From NCBI GenBank assembly GCA_020621965.1, contig JAHRYV010000009.1:1-64000 (forward strand): 64,000 bases of DNA, in the 5' to 3' direction. Positions within the stretch are counted from its first letter, which is position 1, and every line of letters starts with the position of its first letter. The DNA comes from Curvibacter sp. GTDB taxonomy: Bacteria > Pseudomonadota > Gammaproteobacteria > Burkholderiales > Burkholderiaceae_C. The notes beneath the pieces are model-generated. The model was not told the DNA's origin. It searched no databases and saw only the letters and a program-made list of their open reading frames with translations. Positions 21,963-32,734 of the stretch are shown here, one piece after another. A program made the translations under genes and the position numbers.

Positions 21963-22922
21963 ATGAGTCACCAACGCAACCCGCGTGCCCAGCTGACGCC
22001 AGCCATGCACCACGTGCTGGACCGCATGGCGCGCGGCCGGCAACTGCCGCTGCATGCGCTGACGCCGCAGCAGGCGCGCCAGGTCTACGAGATCGGCTCC
22101 GGCATGCTGGACATCCCCGGCCACAAGCTGGCGCGGGTGCAGGAACTGCAGATTGCGGTGCGCGACGGCCAGTCCATCGCGGCGCGCCTGTACGCGCCGG
22201 CGCAGCAGGCCCTGCCGGTGCTGCTGTATTTCCACGGCGGCGGTTTCACCATCGGCAGCGTCGCCACGCATGACGCGCTGTGCCGGCACTTGAGCCATCT
22301 GGCGCATTGCGCCGTGCTGTCGGTGGATTACCGGCTGGCGCCCGAGCACAAGTTCCCGACCGCCGCCAACGACGCCTGGGACGCGCTGCAGTGGCTGGTC
22401 GCCCAGGCCGGCGGGCTGGGACTCGATGGCACGCGGCTGGCCGTGGGCGGCGACAGCGCCGGCGGCACCCTGGCCATCGTGTGCGCCCTGCAGGCGCGCG
22501 ACGCCGGCCTGCCGCTGGCCCTGCAGCTGCTGTTCTACCCCGGCTGTGCGGCGCACCAGGACACGCCCTCGCACAAGACCTACGCGCACGGCTTCGTGCT
22601 GGAAGAGCCGCAGATCACCTATTTCTTCAACCACTATGTCAACACGCCGGCCGACCGGGACGACTGGCGATTCGCCCCGCTCAACGCGGCCGACGTCGAT
22701 GGCGTGGCGCCGGCCTGGATGGGCCTGGCCGAATGCGACCCGCTGGTGGACGAGGGCGTGCTCTACGCCGACCGGCTGCGCGCGGCCGGCGTGCCGGTGG
22801 AGCTGGAGATCTATCGCGGCGTGGTGCACGAGTTCATCAAGATGGGCCGCGCCATACCCGAAGCACTGCAGGCGCACGCCGATGCCGCCCGCGCCCTGAA
22901 ACACGCCTTCCAGACCGCATGA
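21963..22922 (+). CDS. Alpha/beta hydrolase (HSL-type esterase)
   Basis: YFHGGGFTIGS (HGGG) and GGDSAGGTLA (GDSAG) motifs. Confidence 0.93.
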   Translation: MSHQRNPRAQLTPAMHHVLDRMARGRQLPLHALTPQQARQVYEIGSGMLDIPGHKLARVQELQIAVRDGQSIAARLYAPAQQALPVLLYFHGGGFTIGSVATHDALCRHLSHLAHCAVLSVDYRLAPEHKFPTAANDAWDALQWLVAQAGGLGLDGTRLAVGGDSAGGTLAIVCALQARDAGLPLALQLLFYPGCAAHQDTPSHKTYAHGFVLEEPQITYFFNHYVNTPADRDDWRFAPLNAADVDGVAPAWMGLAECDPLVDEGVLYADRLRAAGVPVELEIYRGVVHEFIKMGRAIPEALQAHADAARALKHAFQTA

Positions 22923-23794
22923 CCAGACACATCGCGACCCGCGCCGACTTCCGCTTCTTCCATCGCCTGCGCGTGCGCTGGGCCGAGGTGGACATGCAGA
23001 AGATCGTCTTCAACGCCCACTACCTGATGTATCTGGACACCGCCATCAGCGACTACTGGCGCGTGCTGGCCTTGCCCTACGAGGCCGCCATGCAGCAGCT
23101 CGGCGGCGACCTTTATGTGAAGAAGTCCGCCCTCGAATACCACGCCTCGGCCCGCTTCGACGACCAGCTCGACATCGGCCTGAAATGCGAGCGCATCGGC
23201 AACTCGTCGCTCCAGTTCCGTGGTGGCGTGTTCCGCGGCGATCAGCTGCTGGTGGCAGGCGAACTGGTCTACGTCTACGCCGATCCGGCGACGCAGAAGT
23301 CCCAGCCCGTGCCGCAGGCGCTGCGCGACACGCTAACGGGCTACGAGGCTGGCGAGACCATGGCCGAGATCCGCCTGGGGGCCTGGGAGCAGCTGGGCGA
23401 GGCCGCGCGCATCGTGCGCACCGAGGTCTTTCTGCAGGAGCAGCAGATTCCATTGGAACTGGAGTGGGATGCGGATGACGCCACGGCCCTGCACGCGGTG
23501 GCCTACAACCGTCTGGGCATGCCGGTGGCCACCGGGCGCCTGCTGCAGCACGCGCCGGCGGTGGCGCGCATCGGCCGCATGGCCGTCACACGCGTGCTGC
23601 GCGGCAGCGGCCTGGGGCGCGAGCTGCTGCAGTCACTGCTGCAGGTGGCGGCGCGGCGCGGCGACCGCGAGGTCCTGTTGCACGCCCAGCGCAGCGCCGA
23701 GGCCTTTTACGCGCAGCAGGGTTTCGTGGTCCGCGGCCAGCCTTTCGAGGAGGCCGGCATCCCGCACATCGAAATGGCGCGGCCGCTGGTCTAG
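22919..23794 (+). CDS. Fused YbgC/4HBT thioesterase - GNAT acetyltransferase
   Basis: VRWAEVDMQKIVFNAHYLMYLD (4HBT) then EVFLQEQQIPLELEWDADDATALHAVAYN...IGRMAVTRVLRGSGLGRELLQ (GNAT) in one frame; ATGA overlap. Confidence 0.88.
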   Translation: MTRHIATRADFRFFHRLRVRWAEVDMQKIVFNAHYLMYLDTAISDYWRVLALPYEAAMQQLGGDLYVKKSALEYHASARFDDQLDIGLKCERIGNSSLQFRGGVFRGDQLLVAGELVYVYADPATQKSQPVPQALRDTLTGYEAGETMAEIRLGAWEQLGEAARIVRTEVFLQEQQIPLELEWDADDATALHAVAYNRLGMPVATGRLLQHAPAVARIGRMAVTRVLRGSGLGRELLQSLLQVAARRGDREVLLHAQRSAEAFYAQQGFVVRGQPFEEAGIPHIEMARPLV

Positions 23795-24709
23795 TCAGAT
23801 ATCTTCGAGCAGCGGGTAGGGCAGGGGCAGCAATTGCAGCGCCGGCCCGCCGGGCTGGCCCAGCTGCAGGCTGGCCTGGGCGGCCGCGGTCTGCAGCGAG
23901 ACGATGGCATCAAAGCCGCCGCCGGGTGCGGCCGCGGCCTGCGCCACGATGCCGCAGGGCTGGCTGGCGTCGGCGGCGTCGAACACTACCTGACCGGCCT
24001 GCATCTCGGCCGCGCTGTGCGCCAGGTAACCGCGGCGCTTGAGCGTGCCGCGGAACTGGCTGCGCGCCACCACCTCCTGGCCGGGGTAGCAGCCCTTCTT
24101 GAAGTTCACACCGCCGACCGATTCGTAGTTCAGCATCTGCGGCACAAAGGCTTCGAAGATCGGCTGCGTCAGCGTGGCCACGCCGCTGCGCACCTCGCCC
24201 CAAAGCCAGTCCTCGTGACGCAACACGGGGCCGGTGGGCGCCGGGGTGCCGGCCGGGGCCAGCCACAGCGCGCGCGGGCTGCCATCGGCCGGGTAGAGAT
24301 GCACCAGGCTGGCGGCGCCGAGCTCGCTGCGTGTCCAGGGCGGGTGTGCACCCGGCGCCAGCGCCTGCACGGCATCACCGGCCAGGCCGCAGAGCACGAC
24401 CTCGCTGGTGGCGTCGCTCAGCTTGACCTTGGCACGCAAGACGAACATGGACAGGCGCTTGAGCGTGGGCGCCAGCAGGTCGCGGCTGCAGACCAGCCAG
24501 ATCTCGCCGTGGCTGCGCTTGAAGGCGATGAAGCTGGCCTGCATGCGGCCCTTGGCCGAACAGAAGGCGGCCAGCCGGGCCTCGGACAGGCCGAGCAGGG
24601 AGAAATCCTGCGTCAGTTGCCCGTGCAGGAATTTGGCCGCATCCTCGCCTTCGGCGCGGATCACGCCGAGATGGGGCAGGGCGGTTATACCGTTCAAGAT
24701 GTAACTCAT
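23795..24709 (-). CDS. ygfZ: YgfZ/GcvT folate-binding protein
   Basis: KFLHGQLTQDF, GVNFKKGCYPGQEVVARSQFRGTLKR signature. Confidence 0.92.
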   Translation of the reverse strand: MSYILNGITALPHLGVIRAEGEDAAKFLHGQLTQDFSLLGLSEARLAAFCSAKGRMQASFIAFKRSHGEIWLVCSRDLLAPTLKRLSMFVLRAKVKLSDATSEVVLCGLAGDAVQALAPGAHPPWTRSELGAASLVHLYPADGSPRALWLAPAGTPAPTGPVLRHEDWLWGEVRSGVATLTQPIFEAFVPQMLNYESVGGVNFKKGCYPGQEVVARSQFRGTLKRRGYLAHSAAEMQAGQVVFDAADASQPCGIVAQAAAAPGGGFDAIVSLQTAAAQASLQLGQPGGPALQLLPLPYPLLEDI

Positions 24710-24755
24710 GGGGTGAATTATCATCGTCCGCTGTACACACAGTTCTCCTAGGGTC

Positions 24756-25742
24756 GTGAAGTTCATTTCCTCGCTTTTCTTTCTTGTAGCCAGCCTGGTG
24801 TTTGCGGTCGGTGCCTGGTGGTTGCAGCATCCCCTGACCCTGAAGGCCGAACCGGCCGAAATCACCATCGATGCGGGCATGCCGGCGCGCGCCGTGGTCC
24901 AGGCCATCAACAACAGCGGTGTGCAGGTGCAGCCCCAGCTGCTGTACTGGTGGATCCGCCTGACCGGCCAGTCCCGCCAGATCAAGGCCGGCAGCTACGA
25001 GATCAGCGGCAGCCCGACGCCGCGCTCGCTGGTGGCCAGGCTGGTGCGCGGCGAGGTGGCGCAGCGCAGCGTCACCCTGCCCGAAGGCCTGACGTTTGTC
25101 CAGTGGCGTGCCCTGCTGGGCGCCGCGCCGCACCTCAAGCCGGAGATCCAGGCGCTGAGCGACGCCGACGTCATGGACAAGCTCGGCCGCCCCGGTGTGG
25201 CGCCGGAGGGCCGCTTTTTCCCCGACACCTACACCTATGCCAAGGGCTCCAGCGATCTGCTGGTGCTGCGCCGGGCCCTGCAGGAGATGGACCAGCGCCT
25301 GGCCGCGGCCTGGGCGCAGCGCGTGCCCGACAGCCCGCTCAAGAGCCCCGACCAGGCCCTGATCCTGGCCAGCATCGTCGAGAAGGAGACCGGCAGCCCC
25401 GCCGACCGCGCCCAGATCTCCGGTGTCTTCAACAACCGCCTGCGCAAGGGCATGCTGCTGCAGACCGACCCGACCGTGATCTACGGCTTGGGCGCCAAGT
25501 TCGACGGCAATCTGCGCAAGCGCGATCTGCAGACCGACACACCCTGGAACACCTACACCCGCGCCGGCCTGCCGCCCACGCCGATCGCCATGCCCGGCAT
25601 GGACGCCTTGCTGGCCGCCGTGCAGCCGGCCCAGACCGCGGCCCTGTATTTCGTCGCCCGCGGCGACGGCACCAGTGAATTCAGCGCCACGCTGCAGGAT
25701 CACAACCGCGCCGTGCGCAAATACCAGCTGGGACAGCGCTGA
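24756..25742 (+). CDS. mltG: Endolytic transglycosylase MltG
   Basis: Single N-terminal TM; LASIVEKETGSPADRAQISGVFNNRLRKGMLLQTDPTVIYG; GTG start. Confidence 0.95.
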   Translation: MKFISSLFFLVASLVFAVGAWWLQHPLTLKAEPAEITIDAGMPARAVVQAINNSGVQVQPQLLYWWIRLTGQSRQIKAGSYEISGSPTPRSLVARLVRGEVAQRSVTLPEGLTFVQWRALLGAAPHLKPEIQALSDADVMDKLGRPGVAPEGRFFPDTYTYAKGSSDLLVLRRALQEMDQRLAAAWAQRVPDSPLKSPDQALILASIVEKETGSPADRAQISGVFNNRLRKGMLLQTDPTVIYGLGAKFDGNLRKRDLQTDTPWNTYTRAGLPPTPIAMPGMDALLAAVQPAQTAALYFVARGDGTSEFSATLQDHNRAVRKYQLGQR

Positions 25743-25745
25743 CGC

Positions 25746-26381
25746 ATGAGTGGACTGTTCATCAGCTTCGAGGGCATCGACGGCGCCGGCAAGTCCACCC
25801 ACATCGAAGGCCTGGCCGAGGCCTTCCGTGCGCAAGGCCGCCGTGTCACGCTCACGCGTGAGCCCGGCGGCACACCGCTGGCCGAGAAGCTGCGCACGCT
25901 GGTGCTCAACGACGCCATGGACCCCATGACCGAGGCGCTGCTGGTCTTCGCCGCGCGGCGCGACCACCTGCAGCAGTTGATCGAACCGGCGCTGGCACGG
26001 GGTGATGTCGTGTTGTGTGACCGCTTTACCGACGCCACCTTTGCCTACCAGGGCGGTGGCCGTGGCTTCGATCTGGACATGCTGGGCTGGCTCGAGCGTC
26101 AGGTTCAGGCCTTGCCGGGGACAAATACGCTGCGACAACCCGAGCTGACGATCTGGTTCGACCTCGACCCGGCCATTGCCGCCCAGCGCCTGGCCGGCGC
26201 GCGTGTGCCCGACAAGTTCGAGGCCCAGCCGCTGGAATTCTTCCGCCGTGTGGCGGCCGGCTATGGCGCGCGCTTGGCGCAGGCGCCGCAACGCTTTGCC
26301 CGCATCGATGCCGCCCGCAGCCGCGAGGCGGTCTGGCTGGACGTGTTGGCCGCCGTGCGGCAAAAGAACTGGCTGTCATGA
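25746..26381 (+). CDS. tmk: Thymidylate kinase
   Basis: [46 protein letters not shown]. Confidence 0.96.
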   Translation: MSGLFISFEGIDGAGKSTHIEGLAEAFRAQGRRVTLTREPGGTPLAEKLRTLVLNDAMDPMTEALLVFAARRDHLQQLIEPALARGDVVLCDRFTDATFAYQGGGRGFDLDMLGWLERQVQALPGTNTLRQPELTIWFDLDPAIAAQRLAGARVPDKFEAQPLEFFRRVAAGYGARLAQAPQRFARIDAARSREAVWLDVLAAVRQKNWLS

Positions 26382-27382
26382 GCGCCGAAACCGAGCCGGC
26401 CCCCTGGATCGCGCAGCAGAGCCGCCAGCTGCTGGCCCAGCGCGGCCATGCCTGGCTGCTGCAAGGGCCTTCCGGCCTGGGCCAGTACAGCCTGGGCCTG
26501 GCCCTGGTGCGCGCCTGGCTGTGCGAACAGCCGACGGAGCAGGGCGCCTGCGGCCAGTGCCCGTCCTGCCACGCCGTCGACGTGCGCACCCAGGCCGACC
26601 TGTGCGTGCTGATGCCGGAGACCGTGATGCTGGAGCTGGGCTGGCCGCTGGACGAGAAGGCGCAGAGCGACATCGACGAGAAGAAGCGCAAGCCCAGCAA
26701 GGAAATCCGCATCGAGGCCATGCGCGACGCCATCGAATTCGCCCAGCGCACCAGCGCACGCGGCCGCGGCAAGGCCGTGCTGATCTATCCGGCCGAGCGC
26801 ATGAACCACGTCACCGCCAACGCGCTGCTCAAGACGCTGGAAGAGCCGCCCGGCGACGTGCGTTTCGTGCTCGCCAGCGAGGCGGCGCACCAGTTGCTGC
26901 CCACCATCCGCAGCCGCTGTCTGATGCACGTCATGACCTGGCCGCAGGAGCCGCAGGCGCTGGCCTGGTTGCAGCAGCAGGGCCTGCCGGCCGCCGACGG
27001 CCACACCCTGCTGCGCGCCGCCGGCGGGCGGCCCGAGGATGCGCTGCTGTTTGCGCGCTCCGGGCGCGACCCCAAGAGCTGGCGCAGCCTGCCGCGGGCC
27101 ATGCAGCGCGGGGAACTGGCGCCGGTGGCCGACTGGAGCCCGGCCCAGGTGATCGATGCCTTGCACAAGCTCTGCCACGATCTGCTGGCGCTGGGCACCG
27201 GGGCCCAGCCGCGCTATTTCGACGCGCCGGATCTGCCGGCACCACCGGCGCTGCCGGCCCTGGGCGCCTGGCAGCGCGAGCTGGTGCGCGAGGCGCGCAC
27301 GGCCGAACACCCTTTCAACACCGGGCTCATGCTCGAAGCGCTGGTCAGCCGCGCCCAGACGGCCCTAAACTCCAAGCCTTGA
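26378..27382 (+). CDS. holB: DNA polymerase III subunit delta'
   Basis: CGQCPSCH zinc motif, [15 protein letters not shown] overlap with tmk. Confidence 0.94.
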   Translation: MSAETEPAPWIAQQSRQLLAQRGHAWLLQGPSGLGQYSLGLALVRAWLCEQPTEQGACGQCPSCHAVDVRTQADLCVLMPETVMLELGWPLDEKAQSDIDEKKRKPSKEIRIEAMRDAIEFAQRTSARGRGKAVLIYPAERMNHVTANALLKTLEEPPGDVRFVLASEAAHQLLPTIRSRCLMHVMTWPQEPQALAWLQQQGLPAADGHTLLRAAGGRPEDALLFARSGRDPKSWRSLPRAMQRGELAPVADWSPAQVIDALHKLCHDLLALGTGAQPRYFDAPDLPAPPALPALGAWQRELVREARTAEHPFNTGLMLEALVSRAQTALNSKP

Positions 27383-27508
27383 GCCTGACCCTGAACCTTG
27401 CGCTCCTGCGCGCGCGCCGGTGCGCCGAACGGACGCCGCCGACGCCCTGAGCCGTGCCAGACCCTGCGCAAGGCACCGCACCAGGCCCTTTGCATTCCTC
27501 CTGCCCGC

Positions 27509-28303
27509 ATGTACACCGATTCCCATTGCCACCTGAGCTTCCCGGAGCTGCGCGACGATCTGCCCCGTATCCGCGAGGCCATGGCGCAGGCCCAGGTGAC
27601 GCGGGCCCTGTGCATCTGCACCACGTTGGAGGAGTTCGACGAGGTGCATGGCCTGGCCCTGCGCCATGACAACTTCTGGGCCACCGTGGGTGTTCATCCG
27701 GACAACGAGGGCGTGACCGAGCCCACGCTGGACGACCTGCTCACGCGCGGACGCCTGCCGCGCGTGGTCGGCATCGGTGAAACCGGCCTGGACTACTACC
27801 GCCTGGGTGAGCGCAGCGTGGCCGACATGGCGTGGCAGCGCGAGCGTTTTCGCACCCACATCCGGGCCGCGCGCCAGCTGGCCAAGCCGTTGGTGATCCA
27901 CACGCGCAGCGCCTCGGACGACACGCTGGCCATCCTGCGCGCCGAGGGCGAGGATGGTTCTGCCGGCGCGGCCGGCGGCGTGTTCCACTGCTTCACCGAG
28001 ACCGCCGCTGTGGCGCGCGCCGCACTCGATCTCGGTTTCTACATCTCCTTCTCCGGCATCCTGACCTTCAAGAACGCCGAGGACTTGCGCGAGGTTGCGC
28101 GCTTCGTGCCGATGGACCGGATGCTGATCGAGACCGACAGCCCCTATCTCGCACCGGTGCCGTACCGCGGCAAGACCAACAATCCCTCCTACGTGCCCTA
28201 CGTGGCACAGCAGATTGCGTTACTCCGCCAGTGCCCGGTGGAGACGGTGGCCGACACCACCAGCCGCAACTTCGAGCGCCTGTTCGCCGGCGTCGTCGGC
28301 TAA
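27509..28303 (+). CDS. TatD family hydrolase
   Basis: DSHCHL, GIGETGLDYYR, ETDSPYLAP. Confidence 0.95.
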   Translation: MYTDSHCHLSFPELRDDLPRIREAMAQAQVTRALCICTTLEEFDEVHGLALRHDNFWATVGVHPDNEGVTEPTLDDLLTRGRLPRVVGIGETGLDYYRLGERSVADMAWQRERFRTHIRAARQLAKPLVIHTRSASDDTLAILRAEGEDGSAGAAGGVFHCFTETAAVARAALDLGFYISFSGILTFKNAEDLREVARFVPMDRMLIETDSPYLAPVPYRGKTNNPSYVPYVAQQIALLRQCPVETVADTTSRNFERLFAGVVG

Positions 28304-28563
28304 ACCCCACCTTTACGCACCATTGAGGTGCCCGGGCGGCCGCCCTATGGCCGCCGCAGCATAGCCGCGCCCACATTTGTAACCAAAACGGGGGTTCTGT
28401 TACGCAGATCGTTTCAAAATTCAAGCAGCTGTAAAAAAATGTAGATTCACTTTGTGAATTTGTTCACAGAATGCAAGATTTTCCCCACGTTGCCAGGAAC
28501 TGCGGCAACGGAATACCGAGCAAGACGGGTTCGGACAACAAGGCCTACACATGGGGAGTCGCG

Positions 28564-29430
28564 GTGAACAATGATCTGCATCAGGGCGGCATCGAGCGCA
28601 TGTATCCGCGCACGGCAGGGGCCGTGGCCGAATCGCAGGCCGCCGCATCGGTGCATGACGAGGTCGGGCCGACCCTCAAGCTGTTCGTGCGCGGCCTCGA
28701 ACGCGACGAACGCCAGCTGCTCGACGGCCTGGTCCACGTTTCCCTGCGGCGCTCCCCCCGGCTGGAAATCCTGGACGAGCGGGACGCCGGTTCAGCCGAT
28801 GTGCTGCTGATCGGCGCCACGGACCACGAGGCGGTCGCCTGGACCCAGCGGCAGGCCTGGCTGGCCGACAAGGCCGTCATCTGGATCGGTGCCGGCGAGC
28901 CGACGGCGCCGGCGCAATCCGTCATCCGGCGGCCCGTGCAGTGGTCCATCCTGCCGATGCTGCTGGCCCGTGCGCTGGAGAAAAAACCGGGCGGGGCCTG
29001 TGCCGTTTCGGGCGCCAGGGCACCGGCGCGCGCATCGGGCCTGCTGCCGTCCCGCACTTCGGCGCGCTCCGTCCTGGTAGTCGACGACAGCCTCGCCATC
29101 CGCAACCATCTGCGCTCGCTGCTGGAGGGCGAGGGCTTCGATGTGAGCTCGGTCGACACGGTGGAGTCCGCGCTCAAGGTACTGGCGCACCAGTCCTTCG
29201 CCTGCGTGCTGATGGACGTGCTGATGCCCGGCATCGATGGTTATGAAGGCTGCCGTCAGATCAAGGCACTGGCGCGCGGCGCGCGCGCGATACCGGTGGT
29301 CATGCTGACCAGCAAGACTTCACCCTTCGATCGCATCCGCGGAAAGATGGCGGGCTGCGACGCGTATCTGACCAAACCCGTCGATCCCCAGCAGCTCGGC
29401 GAGGTGCTGGCCCAGCAGCTGTTGAGCTGA
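28564..29430 (+). CDS. Response regulator with N-terminal extension (PilG-like position); GTG start likely, ATG at 28471 possible
   Basis: REC domain SVLVVDDSLAIRNHLRSLLEGEGFDVSSVD...DVLMPGIDGYEG...MLTSKTSPFD. Confidence 0.85.
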   Translation: MNNDLHQGGIERMYPRTAGAVAESQAAASVHDEVGPTLKLFVRGLERDERQLLDGLVHVSLRRSPRLEILDERDAGSADVLLIGATDHEAVAWTQRQAWLADKAVIWIGAGEPTAPAQSVIRRPVQWSILPMLLARALEKKPGGACAVSGARAPARASGLLPSRTSARSVLVVDDSLAIRNHLRSLLEGEGFDVSSVDTVESALKVLAHQSFACVLMDVLMPGIDGYEGCRQIKALARGARAIPVVMLTSKTSPFDRIRGKMAGCDAYLTKPVDPQQLGEVLAQQLLS

Positions 29431-29457
29431 ATTCGTCAAACCACAGGAGCAAACATC

Positions 29458-29820
29458 ATGACACGCACCATCCTCATCGTCGAAGACAACGCGGCCGACC
29501 GCCAGCGCCTGGAGAAGCTGCTCGGCGAGGCCGGCTATATGGTGGCCACGGCGACCAATGGCACGCAGGCGCTGGCCTCGGTCAAGCGCAGCCGGCCCGA
29601 CGCCATCCTGATGGACGTCAACATGCCGGAGATGGACGGCTTTGCCGCCACCCGCGCGCTGCAGGGCGACGCCGAAACCAAGGGCATCCCCGTGATCCTG
29701 GTCACGGCCAAGAACCAGAAGGCTGACAAGGCCTGGGGCCAGATGCTCGGCGCCAAGGGGTATGTCACCAAGCCCTTCAGCGACGAACAGCTGCTGTCGC
29801 AGGTTCTCTCGCTGCAGTGA
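29458..29820 (+). CDS. PilH-like response regulator (copy 1)
   Basis: ILIVEDNAADRQRLEKLL, DVNMPEMDGFAATR, AKNQKADKAWGQMLGAKGYVTKPF. Confidence 0.92.
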   Translation: MTRTILIVEDNAADRQRLEKLLGEAGYMVATATNGTQALASVKRSRPDAILMDVNMPEMDGFAATRALQGDAETKGIPVILVTAKNQKADKAWGQMLGAKGYVTKPFSDEQLLSQVLSLQ

Positions 29821-29861
29821 ACGGCCAGCCGCAGCCAACGCAAACCAAGGGAGAACAACTC

Positions 29862-30218
29862 ATGGGTAGAAAAGTCCTCATCGTCGACGACATCCAGGCC
29901 GATCGCAACCATCTCGAGCGCATCGTTTCCGAAGCCGGCCACCAGACCCTGCTGGCCGAGAACGGCAACATGGCCTTCGAACGCGCCAAGCGCGACCAGC
30001 CCGACCTGATCCTGATGGACGTGAACATGCCCGAGGTCGACGGCTTTGCCGCGACCCGCATGCTCAAGGCGGACGACGCCACCAAGAACATTCCGGTGGT
30101 GTTTGTCTCCGCCAAGAACCAGAAGGCCGACATGGCCTGGGGCCAGATGCTCGGGGCCAAGGGCTACATCACCAAGCCCTACAGCCGCGAGCAGATCCTC
30201 GCGCAGCTGGCCGCCTGA
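29862..30218 (+). CDS. PilH-like response regulator (copy 2)
   Basis: VLIVDDIQADRNHLERIV, DVNMPEVDGFAATR, AKNQKADMAWGQMLGAKGYITKPY. Confidence 0.92.
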   Translation: MGRKVLIVDDIQADRNHLERIVSEAGHQTLLAENGNMAFERAKRDQPDLILMDVNMPEVDGFAATRMLKADDATKNIPVVFVSAKNQKADMAWGQMLGAKGYITKPYSREQILAQLAA

Positions 30219-30229
30219 GAGGCCGGACC

Positions 30230-30844
30230 ATGCAGGAAGCCATGGACGACACGCTCACCGCCTCCGCGCACGACCTGCTGCCCCCCACCGAGGCCTTGCG
30301 CCGCGGATTCCAGTTCGCGGGCGACGACACGGCCGGCACCGCGCTGGCGGCCGCCTACGCCTCGGCCGCTACGAGTCCGGACGTGGTGAGCGACAGCGGC
30401 GGGATCCAGCAGCGGGAGGGCTTCGCCATCGGCCACCTCGGCCTGATGATGCGTTACGAGGACGGCAGCGAACTCTCCGACCTGCCGACCACCTACCGTC
30501 TGCCCAATGCCCCCGACTGGTTTACCGGGGTGGCCAACCTGCATGGTCTGCTCGTGCCGGTGTTTGATCTGGCGCGGTATCTGGGTGTCGAACACCAGCA
30601 GGGCGTCAAGCCCATGCTGCTGGTGCTCGGCCATGGGCCGGATGCGGCCGGCGTGGTCATCGACGGCCTGCCTATGCGCCTGCGCTTCGCCTCCGGCGAT
30701 CGCGCGGAGGGCGCCCCGGTGCCGGCCGCGCTGGAAGGCTGCGTGAGCCAGACCTACTGGGCGTCTGAGCGCACCTGGATGGACTTGCAGGTGCCGGCCC
30801 TGCTGAGCAAGTTGAGCGACGAACTGGCGGCCATCTGTGCATAG
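30230..30844 (+). CDS. CheW/PilI-like chemotaxis protein
   Basis: PDWFTGVANLHGLLVPVFDLARYLG CheW core. Confidence 0.85.
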   Translation: MQEAMDDTLTASAHDLLPPTEALRRGFQFAGDDTAGTALAAAYASAATSPDVVSDSGGIQQREGFAIGHLGLMMRYEDGSELSDLPTTYRLPNAPDWFTGVANLHGLLVPVFDLARYLGVEHQQGVKPMLLVLGHGPDAAGVVIDGLPMRLRFASGDRAEGAPVPAALEGCVSQTYWASERTWMDLQVPALLSKLSDELAAICA

Positions 30845-30892
30845 CGCAGCCTTGCCGGCCTCTTTGATGATTGAAACGACTGGAGTGCAGAG

Positions 30893-32689
30893 ATGAAATT
30901 GAATCTGACGATCCGAACCAAGGTGCTGGCCGGCTTCGGCCTGCTGCTGGTCCTCTCCGCGGTGTTCGCCGTGGTATCCACCTGGCAGGTGAACACGCTG
31001 CAGCGCCTGCACGCGCTGTCCGAAACCAAGTTCGCGATCATTGCCCAGGCGGAGAACTCGGTCTGGGAATTGCGGTCCGGCTTCCCGCTGTACTACGCGA
31101 GTGACAAGGACGTGAAACGGCGTGAACGCATCAAGGCCGCCAACCCACAACACATCCGCGATGTCGAGCAAGGCCTGCAGACCTACTCGGAGCTGCCGAA
31201 CCTGAGCGCGGAGGAGGCGGACAAGCTGAAGGAGACCCGGCAGTTCCTGGCCCAGTACGTGTCCAAGCAGCCGCTGCTGTTCGATCTGTTCGACGAGGGC
31301 AAGTCGGAAGAGGCCCAGGAAATCCGTCTCAAGTACACCACGCCGGGCGCGGTGGGCACCGTCAAGGGCATCACGGATCTGCGCCGGCTGGCGCAGAAGA
31401 ACAACGAAGAGAGCATTGCCAGTACGCACGCCGCGGCCAATCGCTGGATGGCCCTGACCGGCTTGCTGCTGGCAGCGCTGGGCATCGGTATCGCCATGTA
31501 CGTGTACCGCGGCATCAGCCGCCCGCTGCAGGAGCTGCAGCACACCGTGGAGCGGGTGCGCGCCGGCGAGGAGCTGAAGGAAACCGAAGGCGTGACGACA
31601 GAGGACGAGTTGGGTGGCATCTGGCGCACGGTGCACAGCCTGCTGAGCGAGCGGCGCGACGCGCAGTTGAGAGCCGAGGCCGAGAACGAAAGCCTGAACC
31701 AGTCGGTGATCTCGATTCTGGAATCGGTGCACCAGCTCTCCAAACGTGACCTGACCGTGAAGGCACCGGTGACGCAGGACGTGATCGGCACCGTGTCCGA
31801 CTCCATCAATTCGCTGACCGCCGAGACGTCCAGGGTGCTGCATGGCGTGAGCCAGATTGCCGGCCACGTGGCCCAGGCCTCGGACAAGGTGCGCAGCCAG
31901 GCCGAGATGGTGTCCAAGACGGCGGAAGACGAGCGCAGCAGCGTGGGCAAGATGATCGAGTCACTCACCAATGCCACGCAGACCATGAACCAGGTCGCCG
32001 CGCTGGCCGAGCAGTCCAGCAACTCGGCCTCCAAGGCCACGGCCGTGACCGACACCGCGCTGGAGACGGTGAACGGTACCGTCAAGGGCATGGAGTCGAT
32101 CCGCGAGACGATTGCCGAAACGGAAAAGCGCATCAAGCGCCTGGGTGAGCGTTCGCAGGAAATTTCCGGCATCGTGAACCTGATCAACACCATCTCGGAA
32201 CGCACCCACGTGCTGGCGCTCAACGCCTCCATGCAGGCGGCGGTGGCCGGTGAAGCGGGGCGCGGTTTCGCGGTGGTGGCCGAGGAAGTGCAGCGACTGG
32301 CCGAAAGCTCGCGCACGGCCACCCAGCAGATCAGCACGCTGGTGAACAACATCCAGCTCGAAACCAACGAGACCATCAGCACGGTGAACCGCACCATCGG
32401 TCAGGTGGTGCAGGGCTCCGAGCAGGCGCAGAAGGCCGGCGAACAGATGCGCATGACGCAGCAGATCACCGGCGAACTGGTGGCGCAGGTCAAGCGCATT
32501 GCCGAGGTGTCCGAGCAGCAGCGCGAGATGTCGGCCAACCTGCTGACCTCGGTGCAGCACATCGGCCAGAGCACGGAGCGCACCGCCGATCAGATCACGG
32601 CCCAGAACCGCGAAACCGAGGGCCTGCTGCAGTCGGCGCGCCGCCTGGTGGAGTCGGTCAACGTGTTCAAGCTGCCGCAGATGGCCTGA
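30893..32689 (+). CDS. Methyl-accepting chemotaxis protein, PilJ-like
   Basis: TM-sensor-TM-HAMP; [47 protein letters not shown]. Confidence 0.93.
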   Translation: MKLNLTIRTKVLAGFGLLLVLSAVFAVVSTWQVNTLQRLHALSETKFAIIAQAENSVWELRSGFPLYYASDKDVKRRERIKAANPQHIRDVEQGLQTYSELPNLSAEEADKLKETRQFLAQYVSKQPLLFDLFDEGKSEEAQEIRLKYTTPGAVGTVKGITDLRRLAQKNNEESIASTHAAANRWMALTGLLLAALGIGIAMYVYRGISRPLQELQHTVERVRAGEELKETEGVTTEDELGGIWRTVHSLLSERRDAQLRAEAENESLNQSVISILESVHQLSKRDLTVKAPVTQDVIGTVSDSINSLTAETSRVLHGVSQIAGHVAQASDKVRSQAEMVSKTAEDERSSVGKMIESLTNATQTMNQVAALAEQSSNSASKATAVTDTALETVNGTVKGMESIRETIAETEKRIKRLGERSQEISGIVNLINTISERTHVLALNASMQAAVAGEAGRGFAVVAEEVQRLAESSRTATQQISTLVNNIQLETNETISTVNRTIGQVVQGSEQAQKAGEQMRMTQQITGELVAQVKRIAEVSEQQREMSANLLTSVQHIGQSTERTADQITAQNRETEGLLQSARRLVESVNVFKLPQMA

Positions 32690-32734
32690 CGCAAGCACAC
32701 AAGCCGGCAATCCAATCCACAGGAGGCTCCGCCC

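Noticed and set aside
26176-27450. 424-aa plus-strand ORF across tmk/holB
   Set aside because: Arg/Ala/Pro-rich out-of-frame translation of tmk and holB
28489-28560. Leader before the chemosensory cluster considered as a c-di-GMP riboswitch
   Set aside because: Lacks the recognisable conserved core of the GEMM-type aptamer; only simple hairpins seen
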